A stretch of DNA of 32,397 bases, taken from Anaerolineales bacterium (GTDB lineage Bacteria > Chloroflexota > Anaerolineae > Anaerolineales > Villigracilaceae). The notes below the pieces were generated by a model. The model was not told the origin of the DNA. It searched no databases and worked only from the letters and a program-made list of their open reading frames with translations. The stretch's first letter is position 1. Every line of letters begins with the position of its first letter. Positions 8,092 to 15,924 of the stretch are shown piece by piece. The stretch lies in contig JAFGCG010000140.1 of assembly GCA_016932715.1 (NCBI GenBank), positions 1 to 32,397 of the forward strand, in the 5' to 3' direction. The translations under genes were made by a program, and so were the position numbers.

Positions 8092-9468
8092 TCACGCGGA
8101 AAGCAGTTGATCCACTGCGCTAACAAGTTCCTTTAGGTTCCCGACTTTGAGCACGTTGTTGCAGAGCGGCGCGTACTTTGGCATGTCGCTGTCGCCGTGC
8201 CACATGACCGGGGGTTCCGGATTCAGCCAGATGGTGCGCGCCGCGCGGCGGGTCATCAGTGAGAAAATATCGAGGCGCGGATCATTGAAGTTGTTGCGCC
8301 CGTCCCCAACGACGATGAGGGTGGTCTGACCATTGAGCGTATCCAGATATTCGTTGTTGAAATCGTTGAGCGACCAGCCGAGGTCGGTGTTGTAATGTCC
8401 GCTGGGCATACGCAGTAAAACGGAAGCAACCGCCTCGTCCGCGTCCGAACCGTTGAAGTCCTCCGAAATGGACTCAAGGTGGTCAATGAACGCGAAAGCA
8501 TATGTCTTGCGGATCTGTCCCTGCAGCGCGAACAGAAAACTCAGCATCAGCTCGGAGCAAAACCGCATGGAGGTGCTGATGTCGCAGATCACCACGATCC
8601 TCGGCTTGCGGGTCCGGTCGCGGTACTTGATTTCCATGGGCACGCCGTGGTATTTGAGGTTGGTGCGGATCGTTGACTTCGGATCGAGCTGCCCGCTCTT
8701 GGCGCGCTTTTGCCGCAGGGCAATGCGGGTACGCAGTGCAGCCGCCAGGCGCTTCACTTCGCGCTGCAGGATCTTTTTCTCGTCATCCGCCAGCGCATTG
8801 AATGGACGATTCATCAGATTGTCCACGTTCTCCCCGGGCGGCCGCTCACTCAAATTCTCGGCGATGCGCTCACCCGCGAACTGCTTGATCTGGTCTTCGA
8901 GGCCCTGCATATTTTGCTGGATCTGCTCGCGCATTTGCTCGAGGCGCTCCCTGCTCATGCCCATCTGCTGGAGCTGTTCCATCAATTCGCGCAGCGCTTC
9001 GCGGACTTCCGGGAATGCCAGGGCGCGCATCATCCGCTGCGCCAGCCACTCCTGGTAGCGGAGATCATCAGCCTGGTTCAGCCCCACCATCCTGCCCAGC
9101 GTTTCCAGTTCCTGCCTGGAGAGTTGTTCGCCGTTCATCAGGCGCTGCATCCGCTGACGGAGACTCTGCGCGAACTCACGCAGCGCCTGCGCGAGCATTT
9201 GCGCTTCTTCAGGAGTCATGTCGTCTGTGGGGTCCCCGCCCATCATGGGCGGTTCGCCGCTGCCAAAGAAAAGCGGAAACAGTTTGTCGAAAACGGGGAG
9301 ATCGCGCAGGTCCTTGATCAGTGTGGTACGCAGCGATAAGCGGAAGTGGTTCCGGTCCTGTATCCCCATCAGGTCCACGGCGGAGAAGGCCTCCGCGCTT
9401 TCAGCCAGCGACACGCGCACCCCGCTGGCGCGCAGCGCAGCAATTAACTGTAAAATGCGGGATTCCAT
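8092..9468 (-). CDS. VWA-domain protein, CoxE-like
   Basis: The 458-residue protein begins with a helical region typical of CoxE-type proteins, followed by a long Gln/Arg/Met-rich coiled segment (about residues 95-215). A C-terminal von Willebrand A domain has the MIDAS motif DISTSM near residue 295 and further metal-site residues in the TDLGWSL and VVGDGRNN regions. Members pair with MoxR AAA+ ATPases and are thought to act as metal-dependent chaperones or cofactor-insertion factors (as with CoxD/CoxE in CO dehydrogenase maturation). The MoxR partner lies directly upstream, 109 bp away. The start has GAGGTG upstream. The client protein is not evident; no CO dehydrogenase or other metalloenzyme gene is in the window. 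Confidence 0.85.
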   Translation of the reverse strand: MESRILQLIAALRASGVRVSLAESAEAFSAVDLMGIQDRNHFRLSLRTTLIKDLRDLPVFDKLFPLFFGSGEPPMMGGDPTDDMTPEEAQMLAQALREFAQSLRQRMQRLMNGEQLSRQELETLGRMVGLNQADDLRYQEWLAQRMMRALAFPEVREALRELMEQLQQMGMSRERLEQMREQIQQNMQGLEDQIKQFAGERIAENLSERPPGENVDNLMNRPFNALADDEKKILQREVKRLAAALRTRIALRQKRAKSGQLDPKSTIRTNLKYHGVPMEIKYRDRTRKPRIVVICDISTSMRFCSELMLSFLFALQGQIRKTYAFAFIDHLESISEDFNGSDADEAVASVLLRMPSGHYNTDLGWSLNDFNNEYLDTLNGQTTLIVVGDGRNNFNDPRLDIFSLMTRRAARTIWLNPEPPVMWHGDSDMPKYAPLCNNVLKVGNLKELVSAVDQLLSA

Positions 9469-9482
9469 ATTTCACACCTCTT

Positions 9483-9575
9483 TTACACCGCTAAGCCCGC
9501 AAAGAACGCGAAGGTTTTAGTAGTTAAATCCTTTCGGCTGAAACCTTAGTGAACTTCGTGTCCTTTGTGGTAAAA
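9483..9575. repeat. Intergenic inverted repeat of the ACAAAG/CGAAGG type
   Basis: The spacer between the MoxR and VWA genes contains a left arm around ACACCGCTAAG...CGCGAAGGTTT and a right arm that reads back as an imperfect inverted copy (AAACCTTAGTGAAC...CCTTTGTGGT). The right arm's words CTTCGTG, CCTTTGTG and GGTAAAA recur in the spacers at 12058-12318 and 31460-31500. It is too short to code and has no transposase nearby. Confidence 0.5.
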
Positions 9576-9577
9576 AA

Positions 9578-10534
9578 CTAGTTCCCGGAAAATCTTCCAA
9601 ACTCATCCGGCTTGCCTCTTGCCGGGGGAGGGGCGATGAATTGTCTCCTGGCTTTCTGTATATCCGCTTCATGTTTCACCAAAACGGAGAGTGTGTCTTC
9701 CAGGGTTTGTTTGTCGAGACTCTTGGCATTGAGCGCGACCAGCGCGTTTGCCCAATCGAGCGTCTCGCTGATCGATGGCGACTTCCGCATTTCGGTGCTG
9801 CGCAGCTTCTGGACAAATTCCACAGCCTGCTGGGCAAGCTTCGGACTCAGATCCGGGACCTTCAGACGCACAACTGCAAGCTCTTCCTGAAGGGTTGGGT
9901 AGTCAATGAAGAGATACAAGCAGCGCCGCTTCAAGGCTTCGGACAGCTCACGCGTGTTGTTGGAGGTCAGCACCACAAAAGGTCTGTGTTTGGCGGTCAG
10001 CGTTCCCAGCTCGGGCACGGATACTTGGAAGTCGCTCAGCACTTCGAGCAGGAACGCTTCGAACTCTGCGTCCGCGCGGTCGATTTCATCAATTAATAGC
10101 ACGGTGGGCTGATCGCACAGAATGGCTCTCAACAACGGCCTTTGCAGCAGGAAGCGATTCGAGAAAAAGACATCTTCCTCTTTTGCCAATTTGTCTGCGG
10201 CTTCCGCTAATGATTCCGATTTACCCAGCGTGTCGTTTAATTTGTCGCGCAGTAGTTGTGTGTAAAGCAATTGCTTGGAATATTCCCATTCGTATAGTGC
10301 CTTCGACTCGTCCAGCCCCTCGTAACACTGCAAGCGGATCAATTCGCGCCCGGTGGCGCCCGCGATGGCTTTGGCAAGCTCTGTCTTGCCTACGCCCGCG
10401 GGACCTTCCGTCAGAAGCGGCTTGCCCAGCTTCTGGGCAAGGAAGACAATCGTCGCAATTTCGTCTGAGGCAATGTATTTTTGTTCGTTGAGGGAAGCTT
10501 TTACCCGACCAGTAGATTCAAAAGGATTATTCAT
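9578..10534 (-). CDS. MoxR-family AAA+ ATPase
   Basis: The 318-residue protein has Walker A GPAGVGKT at residues 44-51 and Walker B VLLIDEID at 145-152. It has a sensor-1 region VLTSNNTRELSEAL and an arginine-finger region KRRCLYLFIDYP, all in the AAA_3/AAA_5 arrangement of MoxR. The C-terminal lid ends in a short PPPARGKPDEFG tail. MoxR ATPases use ATP to remodel protein complexes together with a VWA partner, and the VWA protein is encoded immediately downstream. The ATG at 10534 has AGGTG upstream. The pair makes a standard MoxR/VWA module, here without the usual additional DUF58 protein. Confidence 0.92.
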   Translation of the reverse strand: MNNPFESTGRVKASLNEQKYIASDEIATIVFLAQKLGKPLLTEGPAGVGKTELAKAIAGATGRELIRLQCYEGLDESKALYEWEYSKQLLYTQLLRDKLNDTLGKSESLAEAADKLAKEEDVFFSNRFLLQRPLLRAILCDQPTVLLIDEIDRADAEFEAFLLEVLSDFQVSVPELGTLTAKHRPFVVLTSNNTRELSEALKRRCLYLFIDYPTLQEELAVVRLKVPDLSPKLAQQAVEFVQKLRSTEMRKSPSISETLDWANALVALNAKSLDKQTLEDTLSVLVKHEADIQKARRQFIAPPPARGKPDEFGRFSGN

Positions 10535-10604
10535 TTATCACCTGTAATTGAAGAATAGTATACCTCGTTTGAGTATTACAAAATTAACATGGAATGAGAG
10601 AGTA

Positions 10605-11744
10605 TTACATCTTTAGTCCTGGACGATATAGGGCGAGATTTCCTTCCAATTCCGCCTGCAAGGTGAATTGATTCCTAATTGTCTGACAGGCTGCGCTGCC
10701 AAGTTTCTTTCGCAGGGTTTCATCGCTTAATAACTCAGCGATCGATTTCGCCAGTTCACTTGCATCATTTGTGCGGACAAGCCTTCCATTTTCACGGTCG
10801 GTCACTGCATCCGGGATCCCGCCAACGGGAGTGCCGATCACGGCTTTCTCACAAGCCATTGCTTCCAGCAGCGCATTGGGCAATCCATCGCGCAGGGAGG
10901 CATGGACAAAAACGTCCATCAGGGAATAGTACACAGGCAGATCGCTCTGAGGGACAAAACCTGTGACGATAATTTGGGTATCCGGGTTGGAAAGCTTGAA
11001 CTCCTCGAAGATTTGTTTATCCTCACCCGCACGAACGTCACCAACGAGCAGGAATGTCGCTGGATCGTTCCTGTTGACCTGCGCGTAGGCACTTAAGAGC
11101 GGGCGCAGTCCCTTTTTCTCTCTTAGTTCGCCTGCGAAGCCGACCACGCGCGCCCTGCCTTTAATCAAACCTAACGATTCAGCCAGAGCATTGTTGCGGG
11201 GCAGGGGCCTGAAATGCGCGCTGTCAACTCCGTTCGGGATGACGGTCACTGCCAGCCCTGGCACCAAAGCTTTTGCCTTTTTCGCCAGTTCATTTGCATT
11301 CGTTGTGATAGCATTCGCATGCTGGAGCGCATATAGAATCTGCGCGAGGCGGGAGGGATCGAAGATGGCGCGCTCGAGGTCGTTGCCGCGGGCGGAAACC
11401 ACGCTCGGTACATTGAGATAACGCCCGGCGTACGCCGCGACAAATCCTGCCTGCGCCAGGAAATAGGCCTGCAGGACGTCGAAGGGCTCGCGCTTGTGTT
11501 CTTCTGTAATGAGTTCAAACCAATCCACGAGCGTATCGTCCACGCGTTTGCGCGCGCCGAAACGCGTGACGCTGACTCCGTTTGAGGGGAGAGTCCGCCT
11601 CTCGGAGGGGGGCAGATTCAAAGTCGGCGCGAAGACCCGCACGTGATGTCCGGCTGAGACGAGCAGGCGCGCGAGTCGTTCGGCTGAGATTGCCAGTCCG
11701 CCGATGTCGGGGGTATACTTTTCAGATAACAGGGCAATTTTCAT
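10605..11744 (-). CDS. GT4-family glycosyltransferase
   Basis: The 379-residue GT-B protein opens with a LLSEKYTPDIGGLAISAERLA loop typical of GT4 acceptor domains. The second half carries VIPNGVDSAHF, VGFAGELREKKG and LLVGDVRAGED. Its nucleotide-sugar site is in GLPNALLEAMACEKAVIGT followed by VGGIPDAV. It probably adds a sugar to a lipid or glycan acceptor; the substrate is unknown. It is 70 bp upstream of nothing co-oriented, so it heads a minus-strand series that continues with MoxR after a spacer. No Shine-Dalgarno is seen, and a TATAAA lies 8 bp upstream of the start. Confidence 0.87.
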   Translation of the reverse strand: MKIALLSEKYTPDIGGLAISAERLARLLVSAGHHVRVFAPTLNLPPSERRTLPSNGVSVTRFGARKRVDDTLVDWFELITEEHKREPFDVLQAYFLAQAGFVAAYAGRYLNVPSVVSARGNDLERAIFDPSRLAQILYALQHANAITTNANELAKKAKALVPGLAVTVIPNGVDSAHFRPLPRNNALAESLGLIKGRARVVGFAGELREKKGLRPLLSAYAQVNRNDPATFLLVGDVRAGEDKQIFEEFKLSNPDTQIIVTGFVPQSDLPVYYSLMDVFVHASLRDGLPNALLEAMACEKAVIGTPVGGIPDAVTDRENGRLVRTNDASELAKSIAELLSDETLRKKLGSAACQTIRNQFTLQAELEGNLALYRPGLKM

Positions 11745-11752
11745 ATCATTAT

Positions 11753-11758
11753 TTTATA
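11753..11758 (-). promoter_or_regulatory. Candidate -10 element for a leaderless transcript
   Basis: On the minus strand TATAAA ends 8 bp before the ATG at 11744 and no Shine-Dalgarno is present in between. This is the same geometry as at 4324-4338. Confidence 0.25.
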
Positions 11759-11769
11759 TCAAGGTGAAC

Positions 11770-12051
11770 ATGGCTGAACAATGTGAAATGATCATTGGCT
11801 ATCTTGTACCACATCGCTGCGAAAATCCATCTTTAGGGACCTGTGCGAAATGCGGACGCGGGTATTGCGATGAGCATGCCAACCAGACTGCGGAGGGGCG
11901 TGTGTGCCTTGCCTGCCAGCAGGGTCTTGACCAGCCTGTCGCCCTGCCCATCGCTGCCGGGTTCTTCACAGCCGCCGAACTCGACTCCTTCCAGCGCGCC
12001 AGCATGTGGGACGATAACAACAGCGGGGATATGTTTTCTGATTTGAGTTGA
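11770..12051 (+). CDS. Small Cys/His-rich protein, B-box-like zinc-binding motif
   Basis: The ATG at 11770 has AAGGTG at a good distance and gives 93 residues. The first 55 residues hold a compact set of ligands, C..C.RGYC..H plus C..C (GTCAKCGRGYCDEHA...RVCLACQQG), preceded by a further Cys near the start. The arrangement resembles bacterial B-box or zinc-ribbon-like domains, which here would fold around one or two zinc ions. The remaining part is a low-complexity tail rich in Ala, Asp and Ser. No membrane segment is present. Function is unknown. It is divergent from the GT4 gene and followed by the repeat-filled spacer. Confidence 0.7.
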   Translation: MAEQCEMIIGYLVPHRCENPSLGTCAKCGRGYCDEHANQTAEGRVCLACQQGLDQPVALPIAAGFFTAAELDSFQRASMWDDNNSGDMFSDLS

Positions 12052-12057
12052 TTTGTT

Positions 12058-12318
12058 TTACCACGAAGGGCACAAAGTACCACAAAGGTTTAAAGCGGCT
12101 CTCCCGTTTTGGGCGGGGTGGTATCGTAAAGATGAAATTCTTTGCCACGAATTCACGCGAACTGCCGCTGCATTGGCGCGGCGTCGCGAAAAGTTTTAAA
12201 ATTCGTGCGAATTCGCGAAATTCGTGGCGGAGGTTTTAAGCCTTCCCGTTAAAAACGGTAGAGCCTTTAAAGCTTAAGGGCTTTTCCTTTGTGTCTCTTT
12301 GTGTCCTTTGTGTTTAAA
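12058..12318. repeat. Composite palindromic intergenic repeat (copy 1)
   Basis: This 261-bp spacer has no gene. It contains, in order, ACCACGAAG/CACAAAGG words (12060-12090) and a GGCTC-headed hairpin (12097-12117). A palindromic core follows whose ends GCCACGAATT (12144-12153) and AATTCGTGGC (about 12219-12228) are inverted copies. A second GAGCC-tailed hairpin (12245-12265) and a run of CTTTGTGTC-like words (12282-12314) complete it. The core, both hairpins and their order are matched in inverse orientation at 31267-31540. Copy 1 carries about 20 extra bases inside the core relative to copy 2. No ORF or transposase is associated, so it is a REP/MITE-like non-autonomous element. Confidence 0.75.
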
Positions 12319-12321
12319 AGA

Positions 12322-13386
12322 TTAGTAGGGTCCGATCGTCTCCCAGATGTTTTTATTCTGTTCGATAAAATCATCGCACCGCCTGCAGGCTGCCAATGCG
12401 GGCGGATGCATTTTTAAACGGACCTGGCGATACGCCGCGCTTTCCCAGATTTCTTTGAACGACTGGGTCTTGAGATTGCCAAGCGGCGGGATGCGCTCAC
12501 GCGTCATGCAGCAGACATAGACATAGCCGTTGAAGTCGATCAGGCTGTGGGTCCATGCGGCATAACAGGGATGTTTGTCGTAGTAGCCAAACGCATATCG
12601 CCCGGCGCGCCCCAGTCGGACCTGGGAGTCGGTTCGCCCAAAGGGAAACGCGTCTTCGTCGGAAACGATCAGCCCCAGGGCGAGGGCGCGTGCCGCGATC
12701 TTCGGCGCGATTTCCTGGTTGAACAGAGCGATATCCTTTTTCCGCATCGACAGGATCTCGCCGCAGTGGTCGTCAACCGGAATGAGATTGATCCCATCTG
12801 CGCCGAGTTCATATGCCAGGTCGGGAAGAGTCGCGAGCGTCTGATAATTCGTGCGGCTGACGACTGTGTTGATGCGGATGGCGAGTTTGCCTTTACGCTT
12901 GTAGCGCCGGAACAACTCAACCGCCTTTGTCGTCGCTTTGAACGCGCCTTCCACCCCCCGGATCTTTTCATGCATCTTGCGAACCGGCGAATCGATGGAG
13001 ATGTTCACACCGCGCAAGCCGCCCTCGACCAGTCGCCTGGCTTTGACTTTGTCGATCAGCGTCCCGTTGGTCGTCATCGTGACTTTGATGCCAAGGGCGG
13101 AAGCTTGTTCCACCATCTCTGGTACCTGGGCTCTGAGCATCGGCTCACCCCCGGAGATATGGATCTTCTTTGTGCCCAATTCCGCCAATTCATCGAGGAC
13201 TTCCCTGAAGCGGTCCGAGGAGATGGGCGGTTCGCGCCGCGCGCGCCAATGGTTGCACATTTCACACTTGAGATTGCAGCCATAAAAGACTTTCAACTTG
13301 ACATAGAGCGGCTTGAACGGACGCGCATGCAGGACAGCTCGTCGCAGTTCATCTTTTTGAGATTGAACCTCTTTAGGGTTATACAT
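12322..13386 (-). CDS. Radical SAM protein with SPASM-like C-terminus
   Basis: The 354-residue protein has the radical SAM cluster motif C-x3-C-x2-C in FYGCNLKCEMCNHW (about residues 34-47). The SAM-binding GGEP motif (HISGGEPMLR) and a TTNGTLI strand follow. The C-terminal third has additional cysteines: HPCYAAW, VYVCCM with the GNL....FKEIWES pattern, and CRRCDDF. These resemble the SPASM/twitch domains of MoaA/PqqE/NirJ-type enzymes and would hold auxiliary Fe-S clusters. Such enzymes modify peptides, cofactors or, in some lineages, polar lipids. No substrate peptide gene was seen nearby. The start has AGGA a few bases upstream. The gene is divergent from the DMT exporter. Confidence 0.88.
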   Translation of the reverse strand: MYNPKEVQSQKDELRRAVLHARPFKPLYVKLKVFYGCNLKCEMCNHWRARREPPISSDRFREVLDELAELGTKKIHISGGEPMLRAQVPEMVEQASALGIKVTMTTNGTLIDKVKARRLVEGGLRGVNISIDSPVRKMHEKIRGVEGAFKATTKAVELFRRYKRKGKLAIRINTVVSRTNYQTLATLPDLAYELGADGINLIPVDDHCGEILSMRKKDIALFNQEIAPKIAARALALGLIVSDEDAFPFGRTDSQVRLGRAGRYAFGYYDKHPCYAAWTHSLIDFNGYVYVCCMTRERIPPLGNLKTQSFKEIWESAAYRQVRLKMHPPALAACRRCDDFIEQNKNIWETIGPY

Positions 13387-13481
13387 CTCATCCTATGCTA
13401 TCATTGGGCGGCGACACAAGTAAACAGGTATTCAAATAGATAAATAACAAAGATTTTCGGCAATTGTATCACCTCGAAATT

Positions 13482-13530
13482 CATTCTTCATTCCTCATTC
13501 TTCATTCCTCATTCTTCATTTCTCATTCCT
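13482..13530. repeat. 14-bp direct tandem repeat, 3.5 copies
   Basis: The unit CATTCTTCATTCCT occurs at 13482-13495 and 13496-13509. A one-base variant is at 13510-13523 and a partial unit at 13524-13530. The tract is pyrimidine-rich on the plus strand and ends 6 bp before the start codon of the DMT exporter. Confidence 0.9.
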
Positions 13531-13536
13531 TCCCTC

Positions 13537-14454
13537 ATGCGTCTCAAAGCAGACCTAACTCTTCTCCTCGTATCGTTGATCTGGGGTTCGGCGTTTGTCG
13601 CGCAGCGCGTCGCGGCACAGGCGGGCAGCGTCTACCTGTTCAATGGCGCGCGCTACCTGCTGGCCGGGATCGTCGTTCTGCCGTTCGCGATCCGTGCAGG
13701 CCGGCTTTCCCCGTCTGTGGGCTCTGCAAAGCTTATGTACCCGCGCGAACAATATTCCTGGATGTTCGCAGCAGGATTCCTGTTATTCATTGCCAGTGCC
13801 GTCCAGCAGTTGGGTGTGGTGTACACGACTGCTGGGAATGCAGGCTTTATCACCAGCCTGTACGTGGTTTTCGTGCCTGTGGCGCTGTTTATCATCTGGC
13901 GTGAAAAGGCACACTGGATTTCCGTCCTGGCGGTGGGATTGGCCGGGCTGGGGGCGTTCCTCCTTTCCACGGGAGGCAGGTTCGAGGTCCGCGCGGGAGA
14001 CGCGCTGGAACTGATCGGTGCATTGTTCTGGACCTTTCACGTGATTGTTTTGGGAAAGTATGCGGCGCAGTTCGAGCCCATGTCATTTTCCGTTGGGCAG
14101 CTTATGGTTTGCGGGCTGCTCAACCTGGGAGTCGGTCTCTTTGCACAGGAAGCCGTGCTGCTGGATTTCCCCTTGCTGGGTGCGATTGCCTATACCGCCT
14201 TTTTCTCGCTTGGTTTGTGTTACACGCTCCAGATCTGGGCGCAGAGACACACGCCGCCCGCGGATGCTGCGCTGATCCTTAGCCTCGAGTCTGTCTTTGC
14301 TGTGTTTTCAGGGTGGCTATTGCTGGACGAAAGACTTGCCGCAATCCAAATCTTTGGCTGTACTCTCATCTTCGTTGCAGTTTTACTTTCTCAATTCAGG
14401 GAATGGAATCTACGGGGTAAAATTGACTCAACTCACCTGGTGGAAGGCCGATGA
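13537..14454 (+). CDS. DMT-superfamily (EamA) transporter
   Basis: The 305-residue protein has ten hydrophobic segments in two EamA repeats. The first begins LLLVSLIWGSAFVAQRV and the second ALFWTFHVIVLGKYA. The end of each repeat has the typical SLESVFAVFSGWLLLDERL pattern. Relatives export amino acids, metabolites or sugars from the cytoplasm; no substrate can be named. The gene starts right behind a tandem repeat and has no Shine-Dalgarno. Its TGA overlaps the ATG of the lipid kinase gene (ATGA), so both are translated together. The run of genes it opens deals with lipid and sugar chemistry. Confidence 0.88.
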   Translation: MRLKADLTLLLVSLIWGSAFVAQRVAAQAGSVYLFNGARYLLAGIVVLPFAIRAGRLSPSVGSAKLMYPREQYSWMFAAGFLLFIASAVQQLGVVYTTAGNAGFITSLYVVFVPVALFIIWREKAHWISVLAVGLAGLGAFLLSTGGRFEVRAGDALELIGALFWTFHVIVLGKYAAQFEPMSFSVGQLMVCGLLNLGVGLFAQEAVLLDFPLLGAIAYTAFFSLGLCYTLQIWAQRHTPPADAALILSLESVFAVFSGWLLLDERLAAIQIFGCTLIFVAVLLSQFREWNLRGKIDSTHLVEGR

Positions 14455-15353
14455 CTGCTAAAGTAATCCTGAATCCCTATTCGAACCGCTGGAACTCACA
14501 GAAACGCTGGCCCGAGGCGGAGGCTGCTCTTAAAGCTTCGGGCGTGGATTTTGATCTGGCTATCTCCCAAAAGAAAGGACAAATCGTCGAGCTGGCAGAA
14601 CAGGCTGTGCGCGAAAAATTTTCGCCGATCATCATCGCAGGCGGGGATGGCTCCATCGGTGATACGGCGAACGGCATGCTGCGAGCCGTTCAGTCCGCGG
14701 GCGCAGGATCGGTCCCATTGGGGATCATGCCACTGGGCTCAGCCAATGACCTGGTCTATACTCTCGGGCTGCCAACGGATTTGAAGCAAGCCGCGGGCGT
14801 CATTGCAGCCGGAAAGACGCGGGCGATGGACCTTGGCAGGTTGAACGGTCGCTATTTTGTCAACAATTCGGCCGGCTGCCTGGAACCGTACGTCACCGTT
14901 AAACACGAAAAGATTCACCGGATCAAAGGGATGGTGCGGTATCTGGTTGCGGCCGTCCAGGCAATTGTGGATAAACCTGAATGGCAGGGAACCGTCGAAT
15001 GGGATGGCGAGACGTTCCGCGGAAAACTTTCTTTGTTTTCCGTGGGAAACGGACGCCGGACGGGCGGTTTCTTTATGACGCCTCACGCGAATCTTTTTGA
15101 TGGCAAGCTGACCCTCGCCTTCGGCTACCGCGCCACACGCCTTGGACTGTTCCTGGCTCTGCCGCGCGCTTTCAATGAAGACAAGGGGAACTACGTCGAA
15201 CTGGAAGGCATGCGCGAAGTTCAGACCACGCGCGTTTCCATCCACCTCGATAAGCCCTCTCCGGCGCACACCGACGGGGAACTGCTCCCGGAATGGATCC
15301 AGGATTTTGAATACGAAATTCTCCCAAAGAGTCTGAACATCATCGTACCCTGA
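14451..15353 (+). CDS. Diacylglycerol kinase-family lipid kinase (YegS/DgkB-like)
   Basis: The 300-residue protein opens with VILNPYSNRW, the NP.S/.G nucleotide-site motif of the DAGK catalytic domain. IIAGGDGSIGDTANGML, the GGDGT/S motif, follows at about residues 62-78, then PLGIMPLGSANDLVYTLG, the G-T/S-x-N-D motif. The C-terminal half has the beta-sandwich domain typical of YegS and DgkB. It should phosphorylate a lipid such as diacylglycerol using ATP at the inner membrane face. Coupled start with the DMT gene and a 1-bp gap to the GNAT gene put it in a lipid/glycan operon. Which lipid is used is not determinable. Confidence 0.88.
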   Translation: MTAKVILNPYSNRWNSQKRWPEAEAALKASGVDFDLAISQKKGQIVELAEQAVREKFSPIIIAGGDGSIGDTANGMLRAVQSAGAGSVPLGIMPLGSANDLVYTLGLPTDLKQAAGVIAAGKTRAMDLGRLNGRYFVNNSAGCLEPYVTVKHEKIHRIKGMVRYLVAAVQAIVDKPEWQGTVEWDGETFRGKLSLFSVGNGRRTGGFFMTPHANLFDGKLTLAFGYRATRLGLFLALPRAFNEDKGNYVELEGMREVQTTRVSIHLDKPSPAHTDGELLPEWIQDFEYEILPKSLNIIVP

Positions 15354-15354
15354 C

Positions 15355-15921
15355 ATGACAACCGAACTTTCTTTCAAACCCCTCAAACGTAATCTATGGA
15401 CCGATTTGGAAGAGCTTTTTGGTCCGAACGGTGCCTGTGCCGGCTGCTGGTGCATGTTCTGGAAATTGCGCGGCAAGGCTTATGAAGAAGCCCGCGGCTA
15501 TGAGGCGCGGCAAATGCACAAGTCCATTGTGGATTCAGGCGTCGCCACCGGCTTGCTGGCTTATTTGCACGGCGAAGTCGTCGGGTGGATCGCCGTCGAG
15601 CCGCGCGCCGCGTATCCCAGGCTGGCACACTCACGTGCCCTTAAACCTGTGGATGATCAACCCGTCTGGTCCGTCACGTGTTTCTTTGTTGCGAAGGGAT
15701 TCCGCCGCCAGGGGATTACGGTCGAGTTGCTGAAAGCCGCGGTGGAGCATGTGAGGAAACAGGGCGGAAAGATCGTGGAGGGTTATCCGGTGGATGCTCA
15801 GAAGGATATGCCGGCTCCTTTCATTTACACGGGAACCGCATCGGCGTTCCAGCAGGCGGGTTTCAGGGAAGTCGCGCGCCGCACGCCCACGCGGCCCATC
15901 TTTCGTTTCTTCATCGGCTAG
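15355..15921 (+). CDS. GNAT-family N-acetyltransferase
   Basis: The 188-residue protein has the GNAT acetyl-CoA core: strands around VGWIAVEPR, then WSVTCFFVAKGFRRQGITVELLKAA, which holds the R-R-Q-G-x pyrophosphate-binding motif A. Its N-terminus carries an unusual CAGCWCMFW cluster of Cys and Trp residues, which marks a subgroup of GNAT proteins of unknown function. It should acetylate a small molecule or protein amine with acetyl-CoA. It starts one base after the stop of the lipid kinase and ends three bases before the next gene, so it is certainly co-translated with them. Its target is unknown. Confidence 0.85.
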   Translation: MTTELSFKPLKRNLWTDLEELFGPNGACAGCWCMFWKLRGKAYEEARGYEARQMHKSIVDSGVATGLLAYLHGEVVGWIAVEPRAAYPRLAHSRALKPVDDQPVWSVTCFFVAKGFRRQGITVELLKAAVEHVRKQGGKIVEGYPVDAQKDMPAPFIYTGTASAFQQAGFREVARRTPTRPIFRFFIG

Positions 15922-15924
15922 CGA

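Noticed and set aside
12058..12318. A hidden gene in the repeat-rich spacer
   Set aside because: The open frames there are short, made of repeat words, and do not keep their reading frame between the two element copies.
12547..13443. Plus-strand open frame of about 298 codons opposite the radical SAM gene
   Set aside because: The radical SAM protein on the other strand has clear cluster motifs along its length; the antisense frame has none and no Shine-Dalgarno.
13482..13530. Possible CRISPR array
   Set aside because: The units are 14 bp, directly adjacent with no spacers, and no cas gene is present.
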